Source: Massospora cicadina (Eukaryota > Entomophthoromycota > Entomophthoromycetes > Entomophthorales > Entomophthoraceae). Taken from it: a DNA stretch of 64,000 bases. The stretch spans positions 62,001 to 126,000 of the forward strand of contig JAKSZP010000166.1 of assembly GCA_022478985.1 (NCBI GenBank), written 5' to 3'. The notes beneath the pieces are model-generated. The model was not told where the DNA came from. It was given only the letters and a program-made list of their open reading frames with translations, and did not search any database. Positions 44,814 to 56,599 of the stretch are shown here, in pieces (position 1 is the stretch's first letter; each line of letters opens with the position of its first letter). A program made the position numbers and the translations under genes.

Positions 44814-45451
44814 TGTTTAAAGATAATAAAGTTTTAAATGTAAGAAGTAAAATATTTAATTGTTAGTAATGGTAATTTGTATATTGTTACAGCTGAGAAG
44901 TCTGCTATTCGTTTAAACCAATAGTTTAATTTGTTTTGCTAAGTGGTTGTTGGTTATTTGAGCTAGTTATTAAGTTAATTGTATTAGTAAATAGTAAGTG
45001 ATTGGCTGATTTGATAGTGAAAATTTTTCAAGTAATGGGTGGTTTTAGGTTGATTCAATAGGTCCAAATAGACTTATATGGATGGTTAGTAGTTTTTGTT
45101 TAAGGTGTGTCAAGTTAAGGAAATATTACATTGTTAAAAGATGTAAGCAGGAAAAATTTTGGAAAAGCAAGGCTAAAAGGCCAGAATAGCATTTTCTTCT
45201 CTAAATTGATATAAATAAGAAGATAATATTAAGACCTAAGAGCTAGTCTAGTTTGTATCTCATAGAAATAAAGGTACTTAATTTAATCCAACTTAATTTA
45301 ATAAGTGTATTTAGATTACTTGATTATTTTTATATTTAGCTATATTTTAATTTATGTTAAATTCCATTTATTAAAGCTTATTATGTAAAATTATTAATTA
45401 AAGAAAGAAATTAAATGCTTTTTATTTTAGTCTGATTTTAATGAATTAAAT
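44814..45451. other. AT-rich spacer between S2 and S3
   Basis: No gene. 44885-45120 resembles the complement of the AT-rich stretch near 41570-41780 (ACC..AATCA repeats). Confidence 0.4.
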
Positions 45452-45465
45452 AAAATAAAGTAAAA

Positions 45466-47371
45466 TAGAAAAAATACTTCTGCTTAAACTCACTTTTGAG
45501 CAATTTATTTAAAACAAAGAGTTTGTTTATCCACCACCATCTGGCCATGCCCGTTTCCTATTTGATGTCCTTGGATCCACCACCTGCCACCCCAGTGTGA
45601 GGCAGCGGTGTTCCACTGCTTAGCGTTTTCCGCCCAGCAGGCAAACGCATTCAGATGGGCTCAAACAGCCCGCCTCCTCATCTGACCAGTTTATCCCCCC
45701 ATGGGACTTAGCGCTCCACCTGGCGCGCATCCACCCTTCTCACCCCCATCCACTCGCCCTTCCTTGTTCTGCCATTCAATTTTGCCTCCATGTTGACTAT
45801 GGGCGTTTATTCCCATATGCTGATAAGGCAATTATTGACCTAGCCACTGCAGCCTTTGCACCAGCTAGCTTTATCAACTTCCGCCCATTTAAGGGCTACT
45901 TTGATATTGGGTTCCAAACAGAAGAGGATGCTGCAGCAGCGGCAATAACTCCTTTAATTTACAAAAAAAACCCTAGTCCCACTACCCATACTCGCCTCCC
46001 TTCAGACACCACCCTGGTGATGTCATTTGCAAATCTCCCATCCCGCCTCATGCTCCAAGTTTTATATGACCAGTTGGTCATGGGGCTTATGGCTTATGGC
46101 ACTCACCCCAACCTCATCTTTGCAGTACCCTCTGGTGCGGAGTGACTCACTGCCCCTCACGCAATTGCCACCATCATCCCACACCACCCTGCCATAGCCC
46201 ACCAAAATTCCCCCTGCACTAGTGTTGCAGCAGCGCTGGATCATTTCTTCTGAGCTCAGGTTGATAATGGTCATCAGATTTGTCCCCTCTGCTTTAGGAT
46301 CAACCATGCATAAAAAGCTTGCCCACATGCCGCTTCTGCTGGTGTGGCTCAAGAGCCCCCTCCGCAGGTTCTGTATGGGGCACTTTTCTGCCCCCTCCCA
46401 CCCTCCACTCTTGTTTGATGGGTCAGAATAGAAAATTGCCCCCCCCAAATCCTCCAGCCACATTCTCCCACCTAAACCTACCCCAGCCAATCAGAGACAG
46501 GCTTGGACCACCCTTTGCACCCAAGCACCCACCCATTCGCCCACACCCACCCAACTTCAAATGCCACTATTCTCATGAACCAAAATCCATGGAACCTATT
46601 GGTGGAGGTTGATGAATCAGGTAACGTTCTCATTAGTGAGCATTTTGGTCAAACTCTCGGCCAATATGATTATGGTCAGGCCAAATTTTTCCTTCCTGAC
46701 TTTGATGAAACCTCACCCCCAGACATTTCACTCCACTGCCCAATGCAGCCCCCTACCAAAGTGACCATCAGCTCGCCTTAGCTGTGGTGGCCTCTCCCCA
46801 GTGCCCAACCCTATGCAAAGCAGTAGCCCAATCAGTGGCTCAAATCCAGCTATGACTGCCCACCCTCTTCTTCCCCCCAACTTCCATGAATCTATATGCA
46901 GCGACATATCAAAGTTTTTTGATGATGCTGAAGCTGCCGTCATGAATGTTACAACACTTACCAAATTCAACCCTTTGGCTAAAATCACCTGCCACAGTAT
47001 CTCCCTTTTTGACCAACTTCCCAAAGCCCGCAAAGAAGCTGAAATTCTAGTCGCGGCATTTGCTGAAGCACTTTACCACGCTAATCTTAGAGAGGAGGTG
47101 GAAAACTCGCACTACACTGACTTCCACCCACACTACGCGGATGCTCAACTTCCTGGCTCTCCGCTTTGATCCACTTCATTTATCAAAATACCATGATCGA
47201 GGCACATATGTCTGAGGACCAACCCCCTCACCCTCTGCCATGGTGGGTTAGCGGTTTCCACTCCCCATCTGGTTAGTAGTTTTATTTCTTTCTGTTCATT
47301 TTTGAGCAGTCTTTTTTTGTTTTGATTTTGGTATTGTTCATCCCCTGGTCAGCATACCTCAAATAAATTTA
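45466..47371 (+). mobile_element. S3: ORF1-only retroposon
   Basis: 14-bp direct repeats AAAATAAAGTAAAA flank it (45452-45465 and 47372-47385). They are AT-rich, so on their own only moderately convincing, but they match the expected positions. 5' region CCACCACCATCTGGCCATGC; 3' tail TTCATCCCCTGGTCAGCATAC then CTCAAATAAA. About 1.9 kb, no endonuclease or RT. Best preserved copy at the zinc knuckle. Confidence 0.8.
45780..47169 (+). pseudogene. S3 ORF1-like RNA-binding protein, broken
   Basis: RRM-like part: YGRLFPYADKAIIDLATAA, FINFRPFKGYFDIGFQTEED, AAAAA (about 45795-45945). Second part: TRLPSDTTLVMSFANLPSRL and YGTHPNLIFAVPSGAE (about 45990-46143). Zinc knuckle at 46281-46323: C-P-L-C-F-R-I-N-H...C, complete CCHC apart from one in-frame TAG. 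C-terminal part 46801-47169 is open: FDDAEAAVMNVTTLTKFNPL and ILVAAFAEALYHANLREEVE, helical and acidic. Suggested role: RNA-binding chaperone of a non-autonomous retroposon, by analogy with LINE ORF1. Confidence 0.7.
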
Positions 47372-47483
47372 AAAATAAAGTAAAAGGAATTTCATTTATA
47401 TTAGAAACTTTTATTTCTCATAGCAATAAATAATTGCAACTGATTTATTTCAAGATTGATAAGTTTGATAATCAATATGAGTA

Positions 47484-48530
47484 GATGAATGTGCACTGAC
47501 ATTGGGTAAAGGTTGGGCTAGTGTATTAAAGGGCTTAGGGTCATTATTCATACCAACAAGTTTTGTAAATGCACTGGTGACACCAGTGGCCTAGATAAAA
47601 ATATGAAAACGGCGGTGAGTATTTTCCCAGAGATTTTAGCCTAGCAAGTGAAATGCAACCAGTTCACCTTAAATCCGCATTCCTAGACCCTGTCATCAGT
47701 GGAGCACATGGTTCAGTTTTTTGGTATTAACTCTAGGAACTTTTGGGAAAAGTTTTGTGGAGGTGTGCACAAACACTTCCCAGATGCAGTATATGTTGTA
47801 CCACACTTTATGACCTACAGCTGGTTGGATCTCGAGTTTGAGACTAAGCAAGAAGTGGATGAAGCTGAATAGGTGCGTGTGGTGGTAGATCATCTGGATG
47901 TTCAATGGGCGGTTGAAATGAAGCCCACTTGATAAAATCTAACCAATTTTTTGTTACATTTAACTTCCTCTCCTCAAAGATAAAATACACAGTGCTAAAG
48001 CACCACCTCTTGGTTAGGCTTAGAAGCTATGGGGAACATTATCCTTTAAAATGCAATGCTTCATGATTATGCCTGACCTGTGTATGGGCAAAGTGATTTC
48101 AGCGATCACCCCATCAGCGGTCATTGTGGAAGACTTTACCCAAATCCCATCACACCGCAGTTATGATTATTGATGGGCAGGAATCCCACCCATTCCATGT
48201 TACTGTGGATAGCGCCCCCTATCTGCTCCTTTTGTCACGCTTTTGGTCACAAGGCTCACACATGACCTACCAGAGAGGGCATACTTAAAATGAAATCCTC
48301 CTCAATGCAATGGGCAGTGCAGACTCCCATTATGAACCTGCCATTGACACTGATGCTGCCTATTCATGGGGCGCACAGGGGTGTTACATTCAAGTAAAAC
48401 CTGTATCCCACAGGAGCGCAAGAAGTCCAAACAGGCATGTAGAGCAGCAGCCAAGGCTGCGGCTATGGCTGCATATCTGATCCCGAATGCCCAGACCCAG
48501 GATGACATTGAATCATTTGCAGATTAAGCG
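47484..48530 (+). pseudogene. LINE C ORF1, broken
   Basis: Aligned with LINE A ORF1: FWEKFCGGVHKHFPDAVYVV (about 47730-47800) and WLDLEFETKQEVDEAE. Zinc knuckle about 48205-48255: ICSFCHAFGHKAHT then TGA where the last Cys is expected. Ala/Lys-rich segment KKSKQACRAAAKAAAMAA (about 48421-48475). Downstream, 48582-48875 is an open polar stretch that ends just before the ORF2 endonuclease and may be the ORF1 tail. Confidence 0.68.
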
Positions 48531-48889
48531 GTTTTAGAATCCGCTCACCAATCATATTGGGCTCACTAACCTGCGGACCAGATGGATGAGTCAGATTTAC
48601 CCAAGCAAATTTACCAAGCATTGATCAAAACCAATTCTCCCAACCCTTTCACCACCAATTTTAAATTGACCCATGAGGGCGCACTGCAGGACCACACCAT
48701 TTTAGAAAATCAAAATAAATTAAAAAACTCCAAATCTGACAATAAACCCATAGCAAAAGCACTCCCTAAGTACAATTACTTTTTAGCACAAAGCACATGT
48801 GATCCCGACAAGAAGCATGCTGAAAAAGAGACAGCTAAAGGGCAAGGGGCCCTTCCCATTGCACCTAAGGTGTGATAGAGGGGAGCCTT

Positions 48890-49660
48890 CATAATAGTGA
48901 CGTTGAACATCGCTGGACTTAAGGCCTTGTCATACTGAGCTTGGAAACTGATTTTTAAAAGAATAATTTACCTGTGGGCATCCTGGCCATTCAGGAAACC
49001 CATAGTTAACACGGTGCTGAGGACACCTGGGCAACCATGCTCCTCCCCTCCCTTTCTTTTTGGTTGCTGCACTATGAGGTGCTTATACGTGTGACCCATA
49101 GTTTTATTCTTATTTCTAAAAAATCGTACTTGATGGGCGTGTACTGGTCAAGACTTTTTCATGTGACAATGAAGTGTATGCTTTCATTAACATTTACGCC
49201 CAAACCTGTGTGTGCACTCCAGGAGCTCCTCTAGGCCATAACTTCCTTCCCGCTTCCACCCAATCCGTTTGTGGTGGGCGACCTGAACTTCAGGCCAACC
49301 CAGCCACCAACTTCTGGCCTTCAATGCCTACTCCCCACGGGTGCGATGAACTCCACATTCTTAAAGCCACCTTGGGGCTTTTTGATACCCTCCCCAAACA
49401 TGCACCGCTGCTAACCAGCATGTCCCATCCCCATGTGCACAAAAGTCAGCTGAGGTCTATGTCCCTCATTGACCTCATTCTTTCCTCATTAAATTTTCAC
49501 CCCCAGATTGTGCACTTCACAGCGACAAAAATCTATTCTTCCGACCACAGGTTGGATTTAATTTCCTTCACCTTATCAAGTCCAACGGCACAGGCACTGA
49601 AGTGCTGTAAAATTTATCCATCTAAGGTCACGTCAACCAGGTTTCCTCATGGGTGGACAC
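48890..49660 (+). pseudogene. LINE C ORF2 endonuclease domain
   Basis: APE-type endonuclease with all four signature motifs readable: VTLNIAGLKA (48898), ILAIQETHS (about 48978), SLIDLILSSLNF (about 49464) and SSDHRLDLISFTL (about 49534). Frameshifts separate the N-terminal part from 49174-49809, and TAA follows QETHS. Confidence 0.78.
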
Positions 49661-50189
49661 CAAAACTTCAACACTGGAGTTCAGCACAACACTTTGTGCT
49701 GAGCCATTTGCTACCTGGTCAGCCTTCAAAGCAAACACCATCCTTTAGGAATGCCATCTCTCATTGCATCACTCTTGGGCTGTCTTGGCAGTTTTTAAGC
49801 GCACACTAGCAGAAGTGGACCGCCTAGAGTCAAGTGTCCCTGCTTCAGGGTACATCCCAGCTTGGGTCATAAGTGGAAAGAAGTGTCTGCTCATCTAAAT
49901 GCACTGGTAAGACAACACAAACATCGCGTTTGTGTTCTGAATAACTAAAAAAGTATAACAGCAGGTGATATATGCTCCGCCTACTTTTTCCATAATTTTT
50001 CTTTTCACCATGATAGAGCTTGGCCTGCACAAAGGTACGGCGGCCAGACAACTCCGTTGCATAAACTCCAGCTGCCATGTCAGTCAGAGTTCAAAATTTT
50101 TACCTGAGTTGTATAAGTCCAAACCAGTCTTACCGGCTGAAATAATTGAGTTTCTCATTGGTGCACATATCTGCATCGTTTCCCATTAA

Positions 50190-51140
50190 CTGGAGCTGAT
50201 GAATTATATTAATTGGGATGAACTCTGGAATTCTTTTTGTGGTGCACCACACAGGAAGGGCCCAGGCTCAAATGGGATTTGTATGAGTTCTACAAAGAGT
50301 ATTTTAAGATTTTTTCTTCTTTGATGCTTGCCTTAATGAACAAATGTCTCTTTGAAACGCGCCACCTTCCTGGGGCCAGGAGATATACATGATAACGCTT
50401 TATAAGAAAGAGGATAAGCTGCACTTGGCCAACTGGCGCCCCATATCACTTACTAATACAGACTAAATATTTACTAAAAATATGGCCCACCTAGGGGAAG
50501 TTGATTCTGAAGTAATCTCCTCTGAGAAATTTTAGTTCAATCCTAAACTGTCAATATGGGACAACATTAACACTGTAGCCAATGTCTGCCTATCCACGGC
50601 TACTGAGCGCTTGTGTTCTTAAACCAACAAAAGGCTTATGATAGGGTCAATTAGAACTAACTCAAAGCCTGCCTCCACAAGTTCTTTATCCCTTACTTAT
50701 TCTTAATTGGGAGATGCTTCTCACAGAGTCTACCACAATGGTTTGGGAGGCCCTGGTTTCCTTACTGATGTGGTTCACCCTCAAAGGGGTCTCCGCCAAA
50801 GGGACCCTTTAAATCCACACTTTATACAACTTCAGCCTCGACTGGCTGTTATGCAATGTGAATGCTCATCTTGCTGGTGTCTATGTGCTAGGCAAGCACC
50901 TGTTAGGATCTTGGCATTCGCTGATGACTTTGCGGTTGGGGCGTTTAACAACCAGGATGCACGCGCACTTGAGGCACCTATCCAGGATTACTCCAGGGTA
51001 ATTAACGCCGCACTTAACGCCTCCAAAACCAAAAATATTCTCCTTGGCTGGTACCAGGCCCGCTGGTCACCAGCACCCCGTAGTAAGCCTGCTTCAGTAG
51101 TTAGCTCTCTGGTTCACTTGCGCCACCCACCCACTTCACC
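50190..51140 (+). pseudogene. LINE C ORF2 reverse transcriptase domain
   Basis: Motifs: GAPHRKGPGSNGI (about 50240-50280), LANWRPIS (about 50425), LNQQKAYDRVN (about 50620), HPQRGLRQRDPLNPHFIQLQ (50779-50838) and ILAFADDFAVGAF (about 50908-50946, catalytic FADD intact). Frames change several times. 49660-50190 links endonuclease and RT and aligns with LINE A. Confidence 0.82.
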
Positions 51141-51146
51141 CCGCTT

Positions 51147-51755
51147 GTGCTCCCTTTTGCGGCAAGACATATTAATGGTCTGGTGCGCCATTTGGGAGTG
51201 TGGTTGGAGGCGGGAGAGTATGCCTCATTGGTAATGGAGCATAACATCTTTGACAACGTCACAAAACGCATCGCCTACCTCAGAGCCCACCAAACTATCC
51301 TCTCAGGCCGGATTTTGCTTTCCAACTCTATGCTCCTGTCTAAAGTCTGGTTTGTGTCCCATGCTATCTCCTTTTCCCCATCTTTCTTCACCTCTTTATA
51401 CGCATTCCTACAAGGGAGGCTTTGGTTAGGCCGCCCTCCGCCAGTGCGCCTAGATGTCATGTTTGGATCTTTCCATATTGGTGGTATGGGCCTGCTCAAC
51501 TTTGAGGTCCATGCCTCGAAAATACTTGACACCTGGATGCTGCAGTCACCAACCCCTCACTCCCAGCCCAACAGTGATCACGTGCAGCCTCCTCCAATTT
51601 TTCTTACACCCTTGGCCTCTGTAGTCCTACCCATTCCCATTCTCTACTAAACTATCTGGTCTCACATCCATCTTCCAAAGGCCTACATGGGACGCCGCTC
51701 CACTTCAAATGTATTCTCTTTTCCATGTGGAGCGCTGAGTGGAGAATCAACACTG
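51147..51755 (+). pseudogene. LINE C ORF2 post-RT region, part 1
   Basis: Reads INGLVRHLGVWLEAGEYASL, NVTKRIAYLRAHQTILSGRI, LLSNSMLLSKVWFVSHAISF and FHIGGMGLLNFEVHASKILD, matching LINE B 30780-31120. The element is broken at 51760 by insertion of element F and continues at 59621. Confidence 0.8.
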
Positions 51756-51760
51756 ATGGG
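51756..51760. repeat. Target-site duplication of element F, left copy
   Basis: ATGGG before the LTR; ATGTG at 59616-59620 after the other LTR, one mismatch. Confidence 0.6.
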
Positions 51761-52836
51761 TGTCAGATACTGGTAGTTGACTCAAAAACAAACCAATGAC
51801 AGCCATCAGATCAGGCCAATTATCCTTAAAACGCTTGAGCTAACGCTATTTTAATAATACAACTTGGGCTGATTATCTCAATGACAATTTAATAGAGTAA
51901 TTTATCGGGTCTCAGCCCAAATACACTTGCATATTATGGATGATTCCAATGCATTAAATCTCGGCAATTGGTCCCAATTATCCAAACACAAACCATTCAA
52001 TTCTATACAAATAATTTTGGGATGACCCAAAGTTACATTTAAAAGTCCCATGGACAATTAAACAAACAAACAAACAATGTTATCAATTTTCCGCCTGAGG
52101 GCAAAATTTGTATGTTGATACGCATAATTAGCATGATAGCACTTATGTGGACCGCCCAAAGGGGGTTACTTAAGGCTATCAAGAAAGTGGCCTGCCAATG
52201 TCCCAATTAGGGGTGCATCATTTTCTTTAATTGAGGCCAAAATTTTAAAGAAGGTGTTTCTCATCAGCAGTATGACAAAACTGAAATCCTGAAGATCTTA
52301 GGACAACTTTTCATGCTTTTATCGCAATTTTTGTACCTGAAATCCTCCCCAATTTTGGGAGTATTTTGCCACCAATAAACCTAAGAAAAGGTTTCAGTCA
52401 TAGGCCGAACTGAGTGGCAAAATAGCTGTTGAAACTTTGTGCTGGATGTGGCCAGAAGATGCCCTAGAGGTATAAATACTGGCGCCTGGCTTAATGACCA
52501 TTATCTAATAAATAGCTTAAATAAAAGTTACATTTATTTTATCCTTTTCCTGGTCCTTATCCCCAAATCCAACTTTGGAGAAGTGTCAACAAACTTGAAG
52601 GACCGAATCCCCAGTTTGTATTTATTTCTATCCCAGATGAAGTTCCCGATTATGAAAGAAAAATTATGCCCAAAATCAGCCAGAAGAGTCGAGGCGAATT
52701 TAGTAGGCCTAGAGAGTTAATAGATGGTTCAAATCCCATAAACCACAGGCACTATCAAGGATCTAACATCAGAAATTCATCCCAAATAAACGTGCAGAAT
52801 ATTAATTTCCAAGAGAGAGATCCTCAGATTTTGACA
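51761..52836 (+). repeat. 5' LTR of element F (1076 bp)
   Basis: Starts TGTCAGATACTGG, ends CAGATTTTGACA. Contains a short (AAAC)n run near 52060 that is one unit longer than in the other LTR. Confidence 0.92.
52471..52478 (+). promoter_or_regulatory. TATA box in LTR of element F
   Basis: TATAAATA followed by GCGCC, with poly(A)-signal-like ATAAA motifs about 30-50 bp downstream (52505-52525). This fits a U3/R border. The same sequence lies at 59251-59258 in the 3' LTR. Confidence 0.55.
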
Positions 52837-53370
52837 ACTGGTGCTCACTCAAAACTGATGACACTCTCCGATATGGATTCTAGTAACCAATTTCTGGCTG
52901 ATTCATCCAGAAGAAACAGTGACACTAAGATGGAAACTAAAGTTAAGGCCATCTCAGATTATTCATCCAGTCAACATGAATCCGCAACTGGTACCTCCTA
53001 CGCACATAATCTTGTCAACGTGGGGGGATTTCATGCAGCAAAACTAATTGTCCCAAATAGGGATGATGATGCCTTGAACAACAAGGAGTTTTCAAAAATT
53101 TGGACAGTTTTGTTGAGATTTCAGGCCTGAAACACTGAACTTACTCAAGAAATCATGGAACTCAGAATGCAATTATTAACTGTAAATTCCCGTGTAGATA
53201 GTATGGACAAAGACATTAAGAGCATAGTATCTAATCAAGCTTCATTCGATGAAAAGCCTAATAAACTCAAAAAACAAAGCAGCCAATGCTCACCCAGCTT
53301 TGACAAAAGAAAAGTAGGAAAAAAGACTGTCTATTCGGCCAAAAAACAGTTTGGAAAAACTAAGGGCTGA
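52666..53370 (+). pseudogene. Gag N-terminal part of element F, opening inside the LTR
   Basis: ATG at 52666 lies within the 5' LTR. The frame MPKISQKSRGEFSRPREL... runs through the LTR end and PBS to 53130, where one TGA interrupts it. It continues as TELTQEIMELRMQLLTVNSR, MDKDIKSIVSNQ (helical) and a Lys-rich tail to 53370. No known domain. The same start occurs in the 3' LTR (59446), where the frame runs into LINE C. Confidence 0.55.
52837..52850 (+). promoter_or_regulatory. Primer-binding site of element F
   Basis: ACTGGTGCTCACTC directly after the 5' LTR end TTTTGACA. Shares TGGTGCTCACT with D and E. Confidence 0.65.
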
Positions 53371-53607
53371 ATTCAGGCATCAGGATCCAGTAGTTCAGAG
53401 CAAATCATCAAACTGAATCATCTGAAATTGATACCGATGCAGAAACTGATATCTTGAACAAATCTTCTATGCCTAGAGTACTGGCAGCAATATAACTCCA
53501 GACACATCCCAACGGGAAAGAGGGCCGATTATGAGCAACAATACACCAAGACGCTCAAGAAGAAGTATAACCCCTGTGGCCAAAACAGGGCGAGATGACT
53601 TCATACC

Positions 53608-54351
53608 ATGAATCTACCCAAGTTTGATAAGTATGGAAATGTTCACTCTTTCCTCAAGTTATTTGAAAAAGCAATGAGAGGAGCCTTAGACCATGCTAAA
53701 GGATTGGCACTGATTAACTCACTCGATGCCCATAGCTGTGACCTTGTTATGCCCTATTTGGGCAATGATTGGTCCTATATGGATGCCAAAATTGCAATAA
53801 CCAAACAGTTTGGAGGGCCTGAGAAACTAGAAAATCCGAAAAGAGATCTTCTTAATATTGTATTCAAACAGAATGAGACTATTAAGGACTTTACAGATAG
53901 ATTCTTCTATGAGGCACAAGTTCTTCATGGGTGCAATGCAATAGATAAGTTTGACGCCAAGATTGCATTGGAGCGCGTGATAATGCCCTTCCGTGAACTG
54001 CACGATGTCATGTTGCCTGCATTCAATGGAAGCTTGGAAAACCAAGGCCTCACCAATTACTTGAATGGCTGTTCCCATATTTTCAACACACCTAATTGGG
54101 CCAAGGATTAGCAAAAATCCCAATTTTCAGGCCCAAAAAACAATATGATGTCCGACAAGGGGAAAAAACTCTATAATACAAACCTAAAATATGATCAAAA
54201 ACAGCAAACAGGGCCGATTACATGCTACAAATGTGGTCAAATAGGGAACTTTGGTAATCAATGCTACAGACGGTCCAACAAAAAGCCTGGGGTCAACTTT
54301 GCTTTAGAAAATAATAGTGACAGTGAGGCGGGAAAAGAGCAGGTGGAGTAG
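53608..54351 (+). pseudogene. Gag capsid and zinc knuckle of element F
   Basis: 53608-54111 is an intact frame from ATG: MNLPKFDKYGNVHSFLKLFE, NSLDAHSCDLVMPYLG, IKDFTDRFFYEAQVLHG, a typical retrotransposon capsid layout. After one stop, 54145-54351 holds CYKCGQIGNFGNQCYRRS (54223-54264), a zinc knuckle whose His ligand reads Asn (C-x2-C-x4-N-x4-C). 53371-53607 links it to the N-terminal part and is broken. Confidence 0.78.
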
Positions 54352-54699
54352 AGGCGAAATGCTCTAACTCCACCTATTTTCAAACCATTCCACCTGATCC
54401 TGAATAACTCCTTAGGGCTGAATATGTTGCTGAAAAAAACCATATTGGGGCTAATAATGTCATGATGGTCACTACTTGGGCCACCGCAAAAGCAACTAAA
54501 CCCTTAAAATAACCAAAGAAGCCCGAGCAGAGGTATCAAAAACCTTACGCAAAGCAAATTATTGACCAGGGCTTTGATCTACAACCCAGATGTTCAACTG
54601 ATTTACCTAAGCTTAAAAACGTTCAAGTGGCTAATCCAATGACGACCTTATCAGATAACTTCCCAGATATCTGCTCAATCATAAAAAGCACACCTGGAA

Positions 54700-55160
54700 T
54701 CGGGCAATAGCCACAGCATTCACACAATAAATACCTCTGAAAACTACTCTGAATGTACTTATGTGGACATAGTAGTGAACAAGGTGCAAGTTTGGGCCAT
54801 TGTTAATAGTGGCGCTCCTATTAATATATTCAGTATAAAATTGGTTAACCACTGGAAATTTCGCCCAATGTTGCCCACTGCCAGGAATATGAAAACCGCT
54901 GGAGTGCATACCACCAAATTACTGGGCGCCTAAAGTACCCTACCACTCCGATTTGGATCCATTGTAGTAATGGCACCTGCTTTAGTGTTGCCAAATACAA
55001 ACTATGATATCCTAATCAGGACTGATTTCCTAAGAATATATGGAGTTGTTACCAATCATAAGGACGATACTCTCACCATTCTGGGTCAGGCTATTCCACT
55101 CTACTACAACCGTGATAAGGCAGTTGAAAAAAGAAACCCAGCCTACTCATAAATCTGGAC
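54700..55160 (+). pseudogene. Aspartic protease of element F
   Basis: Reads YVDIVVNKVQVWAIVNSGAP then INIFSIKLV; the catalytic Asp of D-S-G is Asn (54805-54807). 54970-55152 gives VLPNTNYDILIRTDFLRIYG, the C-terminal box (expected ILIGTDFL; the Gly reads Arg). 54352-54700 is a broken Gag-PR linker. Confidence 0.8.
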
Positions 55161-55666
55161 TACAAAGATGGAGTCATCCCGATTGAGTATTCCAAAGCTT
55201 GGTCAAAGATAAAACCACTTCCTACTCAGATTGATGAATCAAAGGGCATTCTACTTCAATCAAATCAGACCATCACTATACCATCCAGAGAACAAGTAAT
55301 CATCCCAACGGGACTAACAATTATTATCCTGGAAGGTCTTTATAGTGAAATATAATAACCATGGTCTAAATCTCAATTCGAACCAAACATTGCCCCTGGT
55401 ATTATCATTCTGGGCCAAGGAGAGATACATATCTTATGTGCAAACCTGCAAAATCAGCCCATTTCCATTAGGCGACATCAATCAATTGCTTTTCTGCATC
55501 TATTCCCTACCACGGAAATTCACTCAATCCATGAGTTTGGAACTTTTGTCAAATTAGGGCTCCCCAATAAGGACCAACTCAGCATAAATAATGTTGTCCC
55601 TATGGCCAATTTAAGCAACCTGACCAACTCTAAGAAAGGCCTTGCCCAGGAGTTATTCTCTAAATA
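55160..55666 (+). pseudogene. PR-RT linker of element F, broken
   Basis: Fragmented reading with recognisable counterparts in element D (22840-23380): a basic/hydrophobic stretch around 55260-55340 and TNSKKGLAQELFSKYW near 55625. No enzymatic motif. Confidence 0.5.
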
Positions 55667-56592
55667 TTGGGAATATTTGCACAAGACGATTTTGACTTGG
55701 GTTGTGCTAATGGTGTCACCCAAAAAATTGATACTGGAGATCATAAACCTATTCAATTACGCCTGATTAGATTCTCCAAATTACCAGAAGAAGCAGTATC
55801 CAAGGAGATTAAGGGACTCCTCAATAGCGGCATGCTAGTCCCTTCAAAAAGTCCTTGGGCAGCACCAATTTTAATAGTGAAAAAGAAAGATGGAAGCAAC
55901 CAAGTAGTCATTGACTATTTGAAGTTAAACAATATCACCAAAAAGGACTTGTACCCACTGCCATTAATCAACGACACCTTGGATAGGCTAGGGGTGCTAA
56001 GTTCTTCTCGGCAATGGATCTTATCAGTGGATATTGGAAAATGGATCTTCCTAAAGAGGAGCATGATAAATGTGCAATCATAACCCAAGAGGGCCTATTC
56101 CAGCTGACGAGAATGACTCAAGGGCTCTGCAACGCTCCAGCCACATTCCAACAGGCAATGGACACAATCCTGGGACTTTGGAATTGTCATGTGTACTAGT
56201 ATACCTTGACAATATCAATGTTTTCAGCCAAACTTTTGATGACCACCTGGAACACTTAGAGGAAGTTTCTAGAAGGCTAGCAGCTACAAACTTAAAAATC
56301 AAGCACAGGAAATGTCAGTTTTTTAAAGACCAAAATAAAAACCTCAAATTTGTGAGATAATGTGGGTCTTCAGCCCCAACCCTCTAAGTTGGATGCCACC
56401 TCCAAAATGAAACAGCCAGAATCCAAGCGCGATATTCAAGTATTCTTAGGCATGATTGGGTACTATCGCCAATTTATCACCAACTTTGCACAACTTGGAG
56501 AGCCGCTCTTCTATTCGCTTACATTAATGCCTATTTTGACTGGGCTCCAGCTTGCCAGGATGCATTTGACCAACTCCAATAAGCCCTATTAA
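55667..56592 (+). pseudogene. Reverse transcriptase of element F
   Basis: SKSPWAAPILIVKKKDGSNQ then VVIDYLKLNNITKKDLYPLP (55667-56083); MDLISGYWKMDLPKEEHDKC and TRMTQGLCNAPATFQQAMDT (56014-56199); VLVYLDNINVFSQTF (about 56190-56240), where the catalytic YLDD reads YLDN (Asn codon 56211-56213). Connection: VFLGMIGYYRQFITNFAQLG (about 56430-56500). Two frameshifts. The loss of the second Asp of YxDD alone would abolish polymerase activity. Confidence 0.88.
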
Positions 56593-56599
56593 GTGCACC

